Origin: Chrysomallon squamiferum
Lineage: Eukaryota; Mollusca; Gastropoda; Neomphalida; Peltospiridae
Direction: 5' to 3'
Length of the DNA: 50,000 bases
Assembly (NCBI GenBank): GCA_012295275.1
Contig: CM022674.1
Location: forward strand, 7,038,936-7,088,935
The notes below the pieces were generated by a model. The model was not told where the DNA came from. It did not search any database and saw nothing but the letters and a program-made list of their open reading frames with translations. A program made the position numbers and the translations under genes. Positions 1 to 9,999 of the stretch are shown here, piece by piece. Position 1 is the stretch's first letter. Each line of letters starts with the position of its first letter.

Positions 1-11
1 TAATTCTAATG

Positions 12-43
12 TGTGTGTGTGTGTATACATACACACACACACA
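12..43. repeat. TG/CA inverted dinucleotide repeat
   Basis: A run of GT dinucleotides is followed by a short TATACATA centre and then a run of CA dinucleotides. The two arms are complementary, so single strands can fold back into a hairpin. Both arms also alternate purine and pyrimidine, which favours Z-DNA. Confidence 0.85.
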
Positions 44-448
44 ATTAAAACAATAAAAACAATAAATGACACATGCTGTTATGTCATGTGAAGAATTAAC
101 AACAAAAACAATCGTTTACTAAACAAAACCATTTGTTTTCACAAGCCCTCATTAATCAGAGTGATTTCAAAAATATCTTTAATTACATTATCTAATTAAT
201 GCAGTTATTTGAATTAAATACACCAAACCCTTTAGCCAGATCTTTTCTTTTTTTTTTTTTTTTTTTTTAATTATGGAATAGTTAATCCCTAAGTGGATTA
301 TCATTCTAATCCACTGAAGCAGGATATTTCATCCCATATGAATGGATTTGTACGAATATCATGGGTGTTAGTATGAATATCGATCAAGAAACAACCCCCC
401 TCCTGACACTTATGTTGGTCCCTCAACTATTAACCCACCTTGGTGTAT
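44..448. other. AT-rich unique DNA, no gene seen
   Basis: I see no open reading frame of note and no promoter motif. A poly-T tract lies at about 248-268. The last 60 bases become GC-richer as they lead into the G-rich element. Confidence 0.6.
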
Positions 449-469
449 GGGTGGGTGGGTGTGGTGGGG
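449..469 (+). other. G-quadruplex motif overlapping a small hairpin
   Basis: Four G-runs (449-451, 453-455, 457-459, 466-469) are separated by loops of 1, 1 and 6 nt, which fits the canonical G3+N1-7 rule for an intramolecular, probably parallel, quadruplex. The last run also pairs with CCCC at 473-476: TGGGG (465-469) and CCCCA (473-477) form a 5-bp stem with a 3-nt loop. The fourth G-run can therefore join either the quadruplex or the hairpin. Function is unknown. Confidence 0.6.
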
Positions 470-507
470 TGTCCCCATGGAGAGTTTATGAGAAATTGTT
501 TCATTTA

Positions 508-755
508 GAAAGTGACAAGTAGTTGTTGTCACTTTCAGCTGTGACTGCGCTGCAGTCGGAAGTCCTTGCTTGTCTCAGACCAAGTGGTCACACTAATGGC
601 CAGTGTGTGTGTGATGGACACTGGCCACAGATGCTGGTAACAGACAGCTGCCAGCACGGGCAACCCACCCAGGGGGAAAAGAAAGTGGACTGAAGGACGT
701 GTGAATTATGTAAATTAGACCTAGGTCAAACTGGACATCACACAGTGTTGTGTGA
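508..755. other. Cluster of five perfect hairpins in unique sequence
   Basis: Stems read directly from the sequence: 508-518 with 526-536 (11 bp, 7-nt loop); 543-548 with 552-557 (6 bp, 3-nt loop); 597-606 with 618-627 (10 bp, 11-nt loop); 632-637 with 651-656 (6 bp, 13-nt loop); 738-744 with 749-755 (7 bp, 4-nt loop). The sequence is non-repetitive and GC-richer than its surroundings. It could be a structured non-coding RNA, part of a foldback (MITE-like) element, or chance. No coding frame spans it. Confidence 0.5.
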
Positions 756-951
756 CAGAATGCTAATAATAATAAATAATAGAAATAACAGAATGTATAA
801 TAATAATAATAAATAATAGAAATAATAATTATAGAAATAATAATAATAATATCTCTGTGTGTGTTTGTATAATAATAATAATAAATAATAGAAATAATAA
901 TTATAGAAATAATAATAATAATAAAGATAATAATAATAACAAAGATAGAAC

Positions 952-984
<33 letters not shown>

Positions 985-1545
985 GAAATTATAGAAATAA
1001 TAATAATAATATCTCTGTGTGTGTTTGTGTCTATAATAATAATAATAAATAATAGAAATAATAATTATAGAAATAATAATAATAATAACCAATGTATAAT
1101 AATAATAATAAAATAGAAATAATAATAGAAATAATAATAGCAAAATAATAATAATAATAACAGAATTTTAATAGTAGTTGTAGTAAAACATTAATAATGG
1201 AAATAATAATGATAATAATAATATTAATAATGGTAAGAGAGTTTTAGTTGTTGTAGTAAAACAGTATAGAAATAAATAGTAATAACAACAAGTAATAAAA
1301 TAGTAGTAGTAATAGTAAGTGGTTGTAGTAGTTTAAATAGTAGTAATAACTGTAAATTAATAATAATGAAATATTGGTTATATTTGTGTTAATTTGTTGT
1401 AGTAGCCATAGTAGTGGTAGTTGTAATAGAAATAGAAATAGTACTGACAATAGCAGTAGTAGTGGTAGTGGTTGTGATGATAATAGTAGTGGTGATGGTA
1501 CAAGTTTTAATAGTAATACCATGGATAGTAATAAATAAATAAATA
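756..1545. repeat. Compound TAA/TAG trinucleotide repeat
   Basis: About 790 bp of TAA/AAT trinucleotides, drifting into TAG/TAGTRR towards the right. Embedded blocks recur, for example an ATCTCTGTGTGTGTTTGT segment near 850 and 1010, showing larger-unit duplication. The leucine- and tyrosine-rich reading frames read from the other strand are repeat translations. Confidence 0.9.
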
Positions 1546-1599
1546 AATAAATATATTAATTAAAAGCTCAATAATGATATAAATAATAAACTGAAATCA

Positions 1600-1960
1600 T
1601 CATTCTAACAAACTGATATAAATTTTTGAAAAATAAACTTTTCTTTCGAAGTGACCAGCATTTCTACATTAAAACTAGACAGCCATAATTCTGTTCCCGC
1701 CACTTTTCTCGACAGCAAAGACGAGTTTAATAAATGCTGTGTTTACATGACGACTCATCTTCAGAAAGACAATAACCTGATGAAGAGACTTTCGTTTCCT
1801 ATTCAGACTTTTGACACTGTTGCCGCTATCCCCATCTGTTGTCAGTATCAAGAGCAGATGTCACACACTTCCGGGTTGCTAGGCTCCAGACTCTAAGCCA
1901 ATCAGAAGACAGAGGCTTGAAAGTTAGCACTTCCTTTTTGTACCAGTGACGGAAGTGGTC
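1600..1960. promoter_or_regulatory. Promoter-like island with ETS and CCAAT motifs
   Basis: This non-repetitive block between microsatellites carries a perfect ETS site (ACTTCCGG, 1867-1874), a CCAAT box in the context CCAATCAG (1898-1905), a second TTCC core at 1931-1934 and GACGGAAGTG (1948-1957). Close ETS and NF-Y sites are typical of animal housekeeping promoters. An 81-codon plus frame (1651-1896) is open but begins with GTG; the first in-frame ATG leaves about 49 codons. No TATA box or start site is evident, and no downstream gene is recognisable before the minisatellite at 2033. Confidence 0.35.
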
Positions 1961-1977
1961 CTGTTATGATAGAAGTG

Positions 1978-2280
1978 AGTGTGTGTGTGTGTGTGAATAT
2001 GTGTGTCCGAGGTTGTGAGTGAATGGGTATGTTCAAATACACACTGTGTGAACGTGTTCAAATACACACTGTGTGAAAGTGTTCAAATACACACTGTGTG
2101 AAAGTGTTCAAATACACACTGTGTGAAAATGTTCAAATACAGTGTGTGAATGTGTTCAAATACACACTGTGTGAAAGTGTTCAAATACACAGTGTGAAAG
2201 TGTATGTTCAAATACACACTGTGAAAGTGTGTTCAAATACACACTGAAAGTGTTCAAATACACATGTTTGTTCAAATAGA
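1978..2280. repeat. GT tract and 25-bp minisatellite
   Basis: A short GT run leads into about ten tandem copies of a 25-bp unit of the form GTTCAAATACACACTGTGTG plus AAAGT. Units vary in length by deletion of CA/TG pairs, consistent with slippage. CACAC and GTGTG inside each unit are complementary, so each unit can fold. Confidence 0.9.
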
Positions 2281-2880
2281 ATGTGAACATGTTCACATTT
2301 TTGTGTGAATGTGGGTTCCTGCTTGTGTGTGAACATGGGTTCATGTTTGTGTGTGAATGTATATGTTCATGTTTGTCTGTGAACATGGGTGTTTATGTTT
2401 GTATGTGAACTTATGTGTTTATGTTTGTATATGAACATGTATGTTTATGTTTGTGTGTGAACATGTCTATTGTTGTTTGTGTGAATATGTGTTTATGTTT
2501 GTGTATGAACATATGTTCATGTTTGAGTGTGAACATGTCTATTGTTTGTATGTGAACATGTGTGTTTATGTTTGTATATGAACATGTGTGTTCATGTTTG
2601 TGTGTGAACATGTGTGTTGTTTGTATGTGAACATGTCTGTTGTTGTTTGTATGTGAACATGTGTGTTCATGTTTGTGTGTGAACATGTATATTTATATTT
2701 GTGTGTGAACATGGGTGTTTATGTTTGTGTGAATATGTGTTTAAATTTGTATATGAACCTATGTTCATGTTTGAATATGAACATGTGGGTTTATGTTTGA
2801 ATATGAACATGTATGTTCATGTTTGTGTATGAACATATGTGTTCATGTTTGTGTATGAACATATGTGTTCTTGCTTGCAC
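2281..2880. repeat. Minisatellite of GAACATG/CATGTTC hairpin units
   Basis: About 600 bp of units of roughly 22-27 bp built from TGTGAACATG and TGTTCATGTTTG. Neighbouring words are complementary; near 2578-2597 ATGAACA and TGTTCAT form a 7-bp stem with a 4-nt TGTG loop. It abuts the preceding 25-bp array and shares its GTTC core, so the two probably have a common origin. Confidence 0.85.
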
Positions 2881-3240
2881 TGGATGGAGTGGTGACTGTC
2901 ACTGAAACAGACATATCTGACATCCCATAATGACTGTTACTAAACCGTGTGAGGTAATCCTACAGAAATAATCACACCCAACACTCCACCCTGGATTAAA
3001 TGTGGAGCTGGAACAAAAGTGCACAGCCTTTTTAAAATGAAATTCAAAGTCACTGATTAGATATCTGTACATTTATTCAACCACGCATGTTGAATTGTCT
3101 CCATGTTTCAGAACATGTATGTATGTCACATAGTTCATGTGAGATGAAAAATAGAGGTGACCTGTTCTAAAACACTACAACGTTTTATTCCAACCCATTA
3201 TTTTCTATACCTTCACCATACTCCTGTCTATAAGATGTGT
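2881..3240. other. Unique DNA, no gene seen
   Basis: Moderately complex sequence with no credible open reading frame. One nuclear-receptor-type half-site in the context AGGTGACCT lies near 3156-3164. Nothing else stands out. Confidence 0.5.
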
Positions 3241-3600
3241 TGTTATTAATATTACTACTACTACTATTTTTACTGCTACTGTGATGATTGCTGTAACTTC
3301 TGCTACTAATACTGCTATTTCTACTATTGTTGTTACTATGACTACTATTGTTATTACTATTACTACTATTGTTGTTACTATGACTACTATTGTTATTACT
3401 ATTACTACTATTGCTGCTACTTCTGCAACAATTACAACAATTGTTATTTACTACCGCTACTACTACTACTACTACTACTACTGTTACTACTACCACTACT
3501 ACTACCACTACTACCACCAATACTACCATTCCTGCTGCTGCTGTTACTACTACTACCACTAGAATACTACTATTATTTCTGCTGCTGCTACTACTAGTGG
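3241..3600. repeat. ACT/ATT trinucleotide repeat
   Basis: Interspersed TACTAC, TATTAC and GTTGTTAC trinucleotides include a duplicated block of about 42 bp around 3330-3410. The Thr/Leu- or Val/Asn-rich frames on either strand are repeat translations. Confidence 0.9.
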
Positions 3601-3963
3601 TTTTTTTTTTAATTATTCAACATCACCCATTACATCACCCATTACATCACCAGCCGTTACTTCAGTCATCTTCTCACCCTCTTTCAATCACCCTGTCCAC
3701 CCTCAGACCCTGGTTTCAACTCTACCAGTCGTGTCCATTCCTGCCTTCGGAGGTAAATATTATTGTTTACAAACAAAAGTGAACTTGCAGAAAAGGTCGT
3801 GGCCTGATCACTAGATTGTGTATCTAACTCGCAGTTCCTCTGCATGTGCCAAGACCAGAATAGACGGAACCTGTCTGATTGCAGCCAAATCGATATTACA
3901 CTGTGACTGGTGAGTGGCAGTGTTGGTAAACAAACCCACATGTTTCCAGTCGCAGTTGTAGCC
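3601..3963. other. Unique DNA before the large minisatellite
   Basis: Mixed sequence with a poly-T tract at the left end. A minus-strand frame of 85 codons (3684-3941) starts with ATG but resembles no family, and its composition does not differ from chance. A donor-like GGAG/GTAAAT occurs at about 3752 on the plus strand without a partner acceptor. I call no gene. Confidence 0.45.
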
Positions 3964-6831
3964 GTTTGATAGTTTCGTGTTGTGTGTTTTATGTACAGTG
4001 TGTACAGTGCTGTGTTATGTACTGTGTGTGTACATTTAATAGTTTCATGTTGTGTTTTATGTACAGTGCTGTGTTATGTACTGAGTGTGTACGTTTGATA
4101 GTTTTGTGTTGTGTTTTATGTACAGTGTGTAGAGTGCTGTGTTATGTACTGTGTGTGTACATTTAATAGTTTCATGTTGTGTTTTATGTACAGTGCTGTG
4201 TTATGTACTGAGTGTGTACGTTTAATAGTTTTGTGTTGTGTTTTATGTACAGTGCTGTGTTATGTACTGAGTGTGTACGTTTAATAGTTTCATGTTGTGT
4301 TTTATGTACAGTGCTGTGTTATGTACTGAGTGTGTACGTTTAATAGTTTCATGTTTGATAGTGCTTTTGTACGCGTTTGATAGTTTTGTTTGTCGTGTTT
4401 TATGTACAGCGTGTACAGTGCTGAATTATGTACTGAGTGTGTACGTTTAATAGTTTTGTGTTGTGTTTTATGTACAGCGTGTAGAGTGCTGTGTTATGTA
4501 CTGAGTGTGTATGTTTAATAGTTTTGTGTTGTGTTTTATGTACAGCGTGTACAGTGCTGAATTATGTACTGAGTGTGTACGTTTAATAGTTTTGTGTTGT
4601 GTTTTATGTACAGCGTGTAGAGTGCTGTGTTATGTACTGAGTGTGTACGTTTAATAGTTTCATGTTGAGTTTTATGTACAGTGCTGTGTTATGTACTGAG
4701 TGTGTAGGTTTAATAGTTTTGTGTTGTGTTTTATGTACAGTGCTGTGTTATGTACTGAGTGTGTAGGTTTAATAGTTTTGTGTTGTGTTTTATGTACAGT
4801 GCTGTGTTATGTACTGAGTGTGTACGTTTAATAGTTTCGTGTTGTGTGCTTTATGTACAGTGCTGTGTTATGTACAGTGCACGTTTAATAGTTTTATGTA
4901 TTGTGCTGTGTTATGTATTTGATAGTTTTTAGTTTTGTGTTGTTTTATGTACAGCGTGTACAGTGCTGAATTATGTACTGAGTGTGTACGTTTAATAGTT
5001 TTGTGTTGTGTTTTATGTACAGCGTGTAGAGTGCTGTGTTATGTACTGAGTGTGTACGTTTAATAGTTTCGTGTTGTGTTTTATGTAGAGTGCTGTGTTA
5101 TGTACTGAGTGCTGTGTTTGTGTGCTTTATGTACAGTGAGTTATGTACTGAGTGTGTACGTTTAATAGTTTTGTGTTGTGCAGTGTTATGTTTATGTGTA
5201 ATTTAACAGTGTTGTGTTTTATGTACTGTAGTGCTGTGTTATGTACTGAGTGTGTATGTTTAATAGTTTTGTGTTGTGTTTTTTATGTACAGTGCAGTGT
5301 TATGTATTGAGTGTGTATGTTTAATAGTTTTTTTGTGTGTGTGTTTTATGTACTGAGTGTGTATGTTTAATAGTTTTGTGTGTTTTATGTACAGCATGTG
5401 TGAATTATGTTTAATGTCGCGTTTGATAGTTTTGTGTTGGGTTTTATGTACAGCATGTAGAGTGCTGTGTTATGTACTGAGTGTGTACGTTTAATAGTTT
5501 TGTGTTGTGTTTTATGTACAGTGCTGTGTTATGTACTGAGTGTGTACGTTTGATAGTTTTGTGTTGGGTTTTATGTACAGCGTGTAGAGTGCTGAATTAT
5601 GTACTGAGTGTGTACGTTTAATAGTTTTGGTGTTTTTGTACAGTTTTTATGTGTTTAATAGTTTCATGTTGAGTTTTATGTACAGTGCTGTGTTATGTAC
5701 TGAGTGTGTACGTTTAATAGTTTTGTGTTGTGTTTTATGTACAGCGTGTAGAGTGCTGTGTTATGTACTGAGTGTGTACGTTTAATAGTTTTGTGTTGTG
5801 TTTTATGTACAGCATGTAGAGTGCTGTGTTATGTACTGAGTGTGTATGTTTAATAGTTTTGTGTTGTGTTTTATGTACAGTGCTGTGTTATGTACTGAGT
5901 GTGTACGTTTAATAGTTTTGTGTTGTTTTTTTTTGTGTAGAGTGCTGTTGAGTGTACGTTTTAGTTTCATGTTGAGTTTTATGTACAGTGCTGTGTTATG
6001 TACTGAGTGTGTAGGTTTAATAGTTTTGTGTTGTGTTTTGTGTACAGTGCTGTGTTTAATAGTTTTAATATGTTGTGTTTTATGTACAGTGCTGTGTTAT
6101 GTACTGAGTGTGTACGTTTAATAGTTTATGTGTTGTGTGCTTTATGTACAGTGCTGTGTTATGTACTGAGTGTGTGCGTTTAATAGTTTTGTGTACAGTG
6201 TGTTTATGTACAGTACGTTTGATAGAGTGTTGTGTGTTATGTACAGTGCTGAATTATGTACTGAGTGTATGTTTAATAGTTTTGTGTTGTGTTTTTATGT
6301 ACAGCATGTAGAGTGCTGTGTTATGTACTGAGTGCACGTTTAATAGTTTAATAGTTTTGTGTTGTGTTTTATGTACAGTGCTGTGTTATGTTTAATAGTT
6401 TTGTGTTGTGTTTTATGTACAGTGCTGTGTTATGTACTGAGTGTGTACGTTTAATAGTTTTGTGTTGTGTTTTATGTACAGCATGTACAGTGCTGTGTTA
6501 TGTACTGAGTGTGTACGTTTAATAGTTTTGTGTTGTGTTTTATGTACAGCGTGTAGAGTGCTGTGTTATGTACTGAGTGTGTATGTTTAATAGTTTTGTG
6601 TTGTGTTTTATGTACAGCATGTAGAGTGCTGTGTTATGTACTGAGTGTGTACGTTTAATAGTTTTGTGTTGTGTTTTATGTACAGTGCTGTGTTATGTAC
6701 TGAGTGTGTACGTTTGATAGTTTTGTGTTGTGTTTTATGTACAGTTTTGTGTTTGGGTTTAATAGTTTAGGTGTTGTGTTTTATGTACAGCGTGTAGAGT
6801 GCTGTGTTATGTACTGAGTGTGTACGTTTTC
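3964..6831. repeat. 2.9-kb minisatellite, 59/68-bp units
   Basis: Roughly 45 tandem copies of a unit whose core words are GTACGTTTAATAGTTTTGTG, TTGTGTTTTATGTACAGTGC and TGTGTTATGTACTGAGTGT. The short form is 59 bp. A longer form carries an extra 9 bp (CGTGTAGAG or a variant) inside TACAG/TGCTG and is about 68 bp. Short and long forms alternate irregularly, and some units are truncated (for example 4860-4930, 5100-5220, 5930-5960). Cys/Val/Leu-rich frames of 66-93 codons within it are repeat translations. Homogeneity suggests recent expansion. Confidence 0.95.
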
Positions 6832-6879
6832 TGAGTTTACAGTGTGTTAATTAATATGTGTGTTTACATCTTGATTTTA

Positions 6880-6897
6880 ATCACATCTGATGTCTTT

Positions 6898-6934
<37 letters not shown>

Positions 6935-7260
6935 CGTACATGTGTATGTATTATGTGTGTGCCTATGTATTTCTGTGTGTGTGTGTGTGTGGGTGTGTTT
7001 GTGGGTGATTGTATACACATACACACATACACACACACATATATACATGTGTATGTATTACGTGTGTGCCTATGTATATGTGGGTGATTGTACACACATA
7101 CACACACACACACACACACATATATATGTATTATGTGTGTGCCTATGTATTTGCGTGTGTGGGTGTGTTTGTAGATATATATATATTTAATTACATATGA
7201 ATATGTCTCTATAATATTGCTTTATATATATGTGTGTGTGTGTGTGGCTGTGGGTTGACA
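6880..7260. repeat. Compound CT / CA / TG / TATG microsatellite
   Basis: A CT run (about 6897-6919) passes into CA and then TG tracts. A block of about 110 bp that includes ATGTATTATGTGTGTGCC recurs about three times (near 6945, 7050 and 7130), so a microsatellite has been amplified as a larger unit. All reading frames here are repeat translations. Confidence 0.9.
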
Positions 7261-7840
7261 TAATGTCTATGTGACTTGAAACATTTCAAATTTGTTGTGC
7301 AAATGTATACTAACTGAAAAAAAAAAGACAGATATACCAAACTGTGACTTTCATGTTAGTGAAGATAATGTGAGTACACCTCTTTTCCTTTCTTTCAGAA
7401 TTAAAATTACTTTTTAAAAATTTAATAATTCTATCCACCAGCATTTAAATCATGAAATCATAAAATTTCATCTGCGCGAGAAAGTAATATTAAAGAATTA
7501 GGCAACTAATTTAATTTAATTGAAATTTATTTAATAATTAATTAATCAATCAATCTATTTGGTTGTTGTTATTGTTGTTGTTGTTATTATGAAATGATTT
7601 GTGTTTCGGGTTGCTATTTTCTCTGCGTAGTAACTTCCGCATGACTGCGATTTGCCCGTAACCTTGAATGGCTACAGTACTTAGTGGTTGTAATCCGTGT
7701 GTTTGTTTCACGATGGTTATTACTGCAATATGTCGCTGCCAAAAAGGTCAACAAATTTCCCATGAAGAAGGACACAAGTTTGCCTATTAGGAATAAATTG
7801 TGTATCAGAATAATAATAATTTCTTTCACTCTCTCTCTCA

Positions 7841-7872
<32 letters not shown>

Positions 7873-7957
7873 GTGTCTGTTAATATTGGTTTTAAGCATG
7901 AATGGCTGGGAATTGGGCCAAATAAGAGTAATGAAAAATGAAAAATTATGATGTTCC
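7261..7957. other. AT-rich unique DNA with poly-T tract
   Basis: Contains TTG repeats near 7565-7590, a CpG-bearing patch at 7605-7640, an NR4A-type AAAGGTCA word at 7743-7750 and a 29-nt poly-T at 7844-7872. A minus frame of 158 codons (7614-8090) runs through poly-T and the adjacent GT repeat, so it is not credible. No gene seen. Confidence 0.5.
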
Positions 7958-8075
7958 CATGTGTGTGTGTTGTGTGTGTGAGTGAGTGAGTGAGTGAGGG
8001 GGTTGGTGTGTGTTGTGTGTGAGTGAGGGTGGTGGTGTGTTGTGTGAGTGAGGGGGGTTGGTGTGTTTGTGTCTG
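7958..8075. repeat. GT / GTGA repeat
   Basis: GT dinucleotides mixed with GTGAGTGAG tetranucleotides. A segment of about 40 bp with GTTGGTGTGTGTTGTGTGTG recurs three times with variation. Confidence 0.9.
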
Positions 8076-8194
8076 AGGGAGTGATGGCAAAAAGTGAATC
8101 TATTTTGTGTTGGGAGTTTTGAGATTAATTGGGTAATTTAACTTGCAAGTACTTGTGATAATCAGAAATTCTACTGTTTATGCTACACGCTTTT

Positions 8195-8221
8195 AGAGAG
8201 AGAGAGAGAGAGAGAGAGAGA
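8195..8221. repeat. AG dinucleotide tract
   Basis: Uninterrupted AG dinucleotides, a homopurine tract. Confidence 0.95.
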
Positions 8222-8515
8222 ATGTTTTTTCACATATAGGAGAAATATCATTAGTCACAGACACAAAAAGGGGTGAAAGAAAAAAGACAACGAAGAAAAC
8301 AAATGTAAATGTGACAAAGCAGTTTTACTTTTGTCATGTAATAACACTAATTAATATTCGTGACAATTTTGCATAAAAATTACTAAAATTCTTGTCTTTC
8401 TCTCTGGGGTTCTGTTTAAAGACAGAGAGGAGTGAGAATATCAAAAACCTCATTTTAAATTACATAGGCTACATTTATTTTATGGGATCTAATAAATATT
8501 TATGCCAAGCTATTA

Positions 8516-8564
8516 ATTATTCATGAAGTCTAAAAATTATTCATACCGTCTGATCATTATTCAT
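8516..8564. promoter_or_regulatory. Three ATTATTCAT words at exact 20-bp spacing
   Basis: ATTATTCAT begins at 8516, 8536 and 8556, a strict period of 20 bp (about two helical turns). The intervening bases differ, so this is not simply a recent tandem duplication. The reverse complement, ATGAATAAT, resembles binding sites of class III POU homeodomain proteins. It may be a cis-element or the remnant of a 20-bp minisatellite. Confidence 0.3.
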
Positions 8565-9993
8565 GAAACTGGATAATCCGTGTTTGAAAAAAAAAAAAAA
8601 AAAAAAAAATGTTGATAATGGTGACAGACAATTGTCAGAGATATCTTTTTAAAATAATTTATTTAACGTCACTTTACGGTTCAAGTATGCTTTCATTTTG
8701 CTGAGAATTTAGTTAAAGAAAATGTGTATTAATAAACACTGAAATATTATTTTAGCCAGCAATGTGATGTTGAATTTGAATCAAATAATTAGTTTTTAAT
8801 TTACAATGTCTGCTTGGTGTGACATCAGCTTATTTAAAATTAAAATTAATTTCTCAAACTTCTTGTTTTGCTGTTTCATTTTATTATTAATATTTTGGTA
8901 TTTTGGGGATTTAATTTATTTATTTTATTTCAGTTTCGTTTAGTTCAGATTAGTTTAATGTGGAGTTTTTCTTCTTTTTTGTTTGTAATGATGATACAAG
9001 TTGAAACATGCTGTTAAGGAAAATTTTATATTTATTTTCCGATTAGAAAAAAAACCCACATGACTATCAAGAACAGGTAAAAAAAAAATATAACTTATCA
9101 GTTTCTGTGTACCAGATTGATTTGTGACTTATCATGTGAGCTCTGAACATTTATAGTTTTCACATTCCAAACATGTTTTGAAACTATTGTGCAGGGGAGA
9201 ACAAGTTACGTAAAATAACTACATCTCATTTCATTCATGGTTTTAATTGCACTAGGTCCAGGAGTCCAGGTTTTGATACAAGGACTGAACTTTGAGTATA
9301 CTGATATCATTAATGATGACAATACTAACTGATAATCTTTTTAAAAAAAAAAAAATCATTTTTTTTTCTCCCTCCAAAAAATGTTGAGTCATATATGTAC
9401 ATTTCAATGTATCATTTGAGAATTTCAGTTCATGCAAGCATGTGCATCTTTTATTTGTCTCAAAACATTTCTCGTTGTATTGTGTATTTACATGAAAACT
9501 GCAATGTTTTCTTTTAAATGTGTGTTTGTGACTGTGTTTACACCACAAATTATGTATGTCTTAAGTAAAAATGTTGTACTTGTTTCTTAGCTATGTTAGC
9601 CATATGCCAGTCTTTTTTTGTGGCAACAGAAGTATACACAGCTATTCACTTTGCTGATAAAGCAGCATTGTCTCAGCTTTGTTACTAGTCCAGTTGTAGT
9701 TCCTAAACTCACTGACCAGTGTAATCTCATTTACCATTAGTATGTAATTAATACCATTACGTGTAGTCAAATAAACTAAATTAACTCGTTAAATATTGAT
9801 TACTTAGTAATATTACATAAACAATAGGTGAACTGTAATCAAATAAAATAAAATTAATTAAAAAATAATAAAAGAAATAAAATTAATTAAAAATAATAAT
9901 AAGTTAATAAATAAATAAAAGAAGAAACGTTTGTGTTATACTGGTTCGTTAAAAGTAAATATACAAAACAAATGCAAGTAAAATGTTCACATT
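8565..9993. other. AT-rich non-coding DNA
   Basis: Long AT-rich stretch with poly-A (8586-8609), short A/T runs, and TAA/AAT-rich words near 9840-9920. A 98-codon minus frame (9252-9548) crosses an A/T run and has no recognisable features. I see no gene. Confidence 0.5.
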
Positions 9994-9999
9994 TTTATT
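9994..9999 (-). terminator. Candidate poly(A) signal AATAAA (minus strand)
   Basis: TTTATT on the plus strand gives AATAAA on the minus strand. It is the first canonical signal I find downstream of the 265-codon gene, about 1.5 kb after its stop. The sequence after it on the minus strand is T/G-rich (TTTGTTTTGTATATTT), as expected for a downstream element. ATTAAA variants at 10741-10746 and 11108-11113 are closer alternatives. Confidence 0.3.

Noticed and set aside
3185-3782. Overlapping ORFs of 93-130 codons on both strands
   Set aside because: Composition (Thr, Leu, Val, Asn/Ser runs) follows from the ACT/ATT triplet repeat.
7381-7398. Acceptor-like CTTTTCCTTTCTTTCAG; similar sites end near 13130, 14131, 37081 and 41161
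   Set aside because: Pyrimidine tracts ending in CAG are frequent in this DNA. These have no nearby donor and the following sequence is stopped or AT-driven. Only 18021 has an abutting and a following donor.
7614-8090. 158-codon minus ORF, the second longest outside TG repeats
   Set aside because: It passes through a GT/GTGA repeat and a 29-nt homopolymer giving a Lys run; the unique end has no family resemblance.
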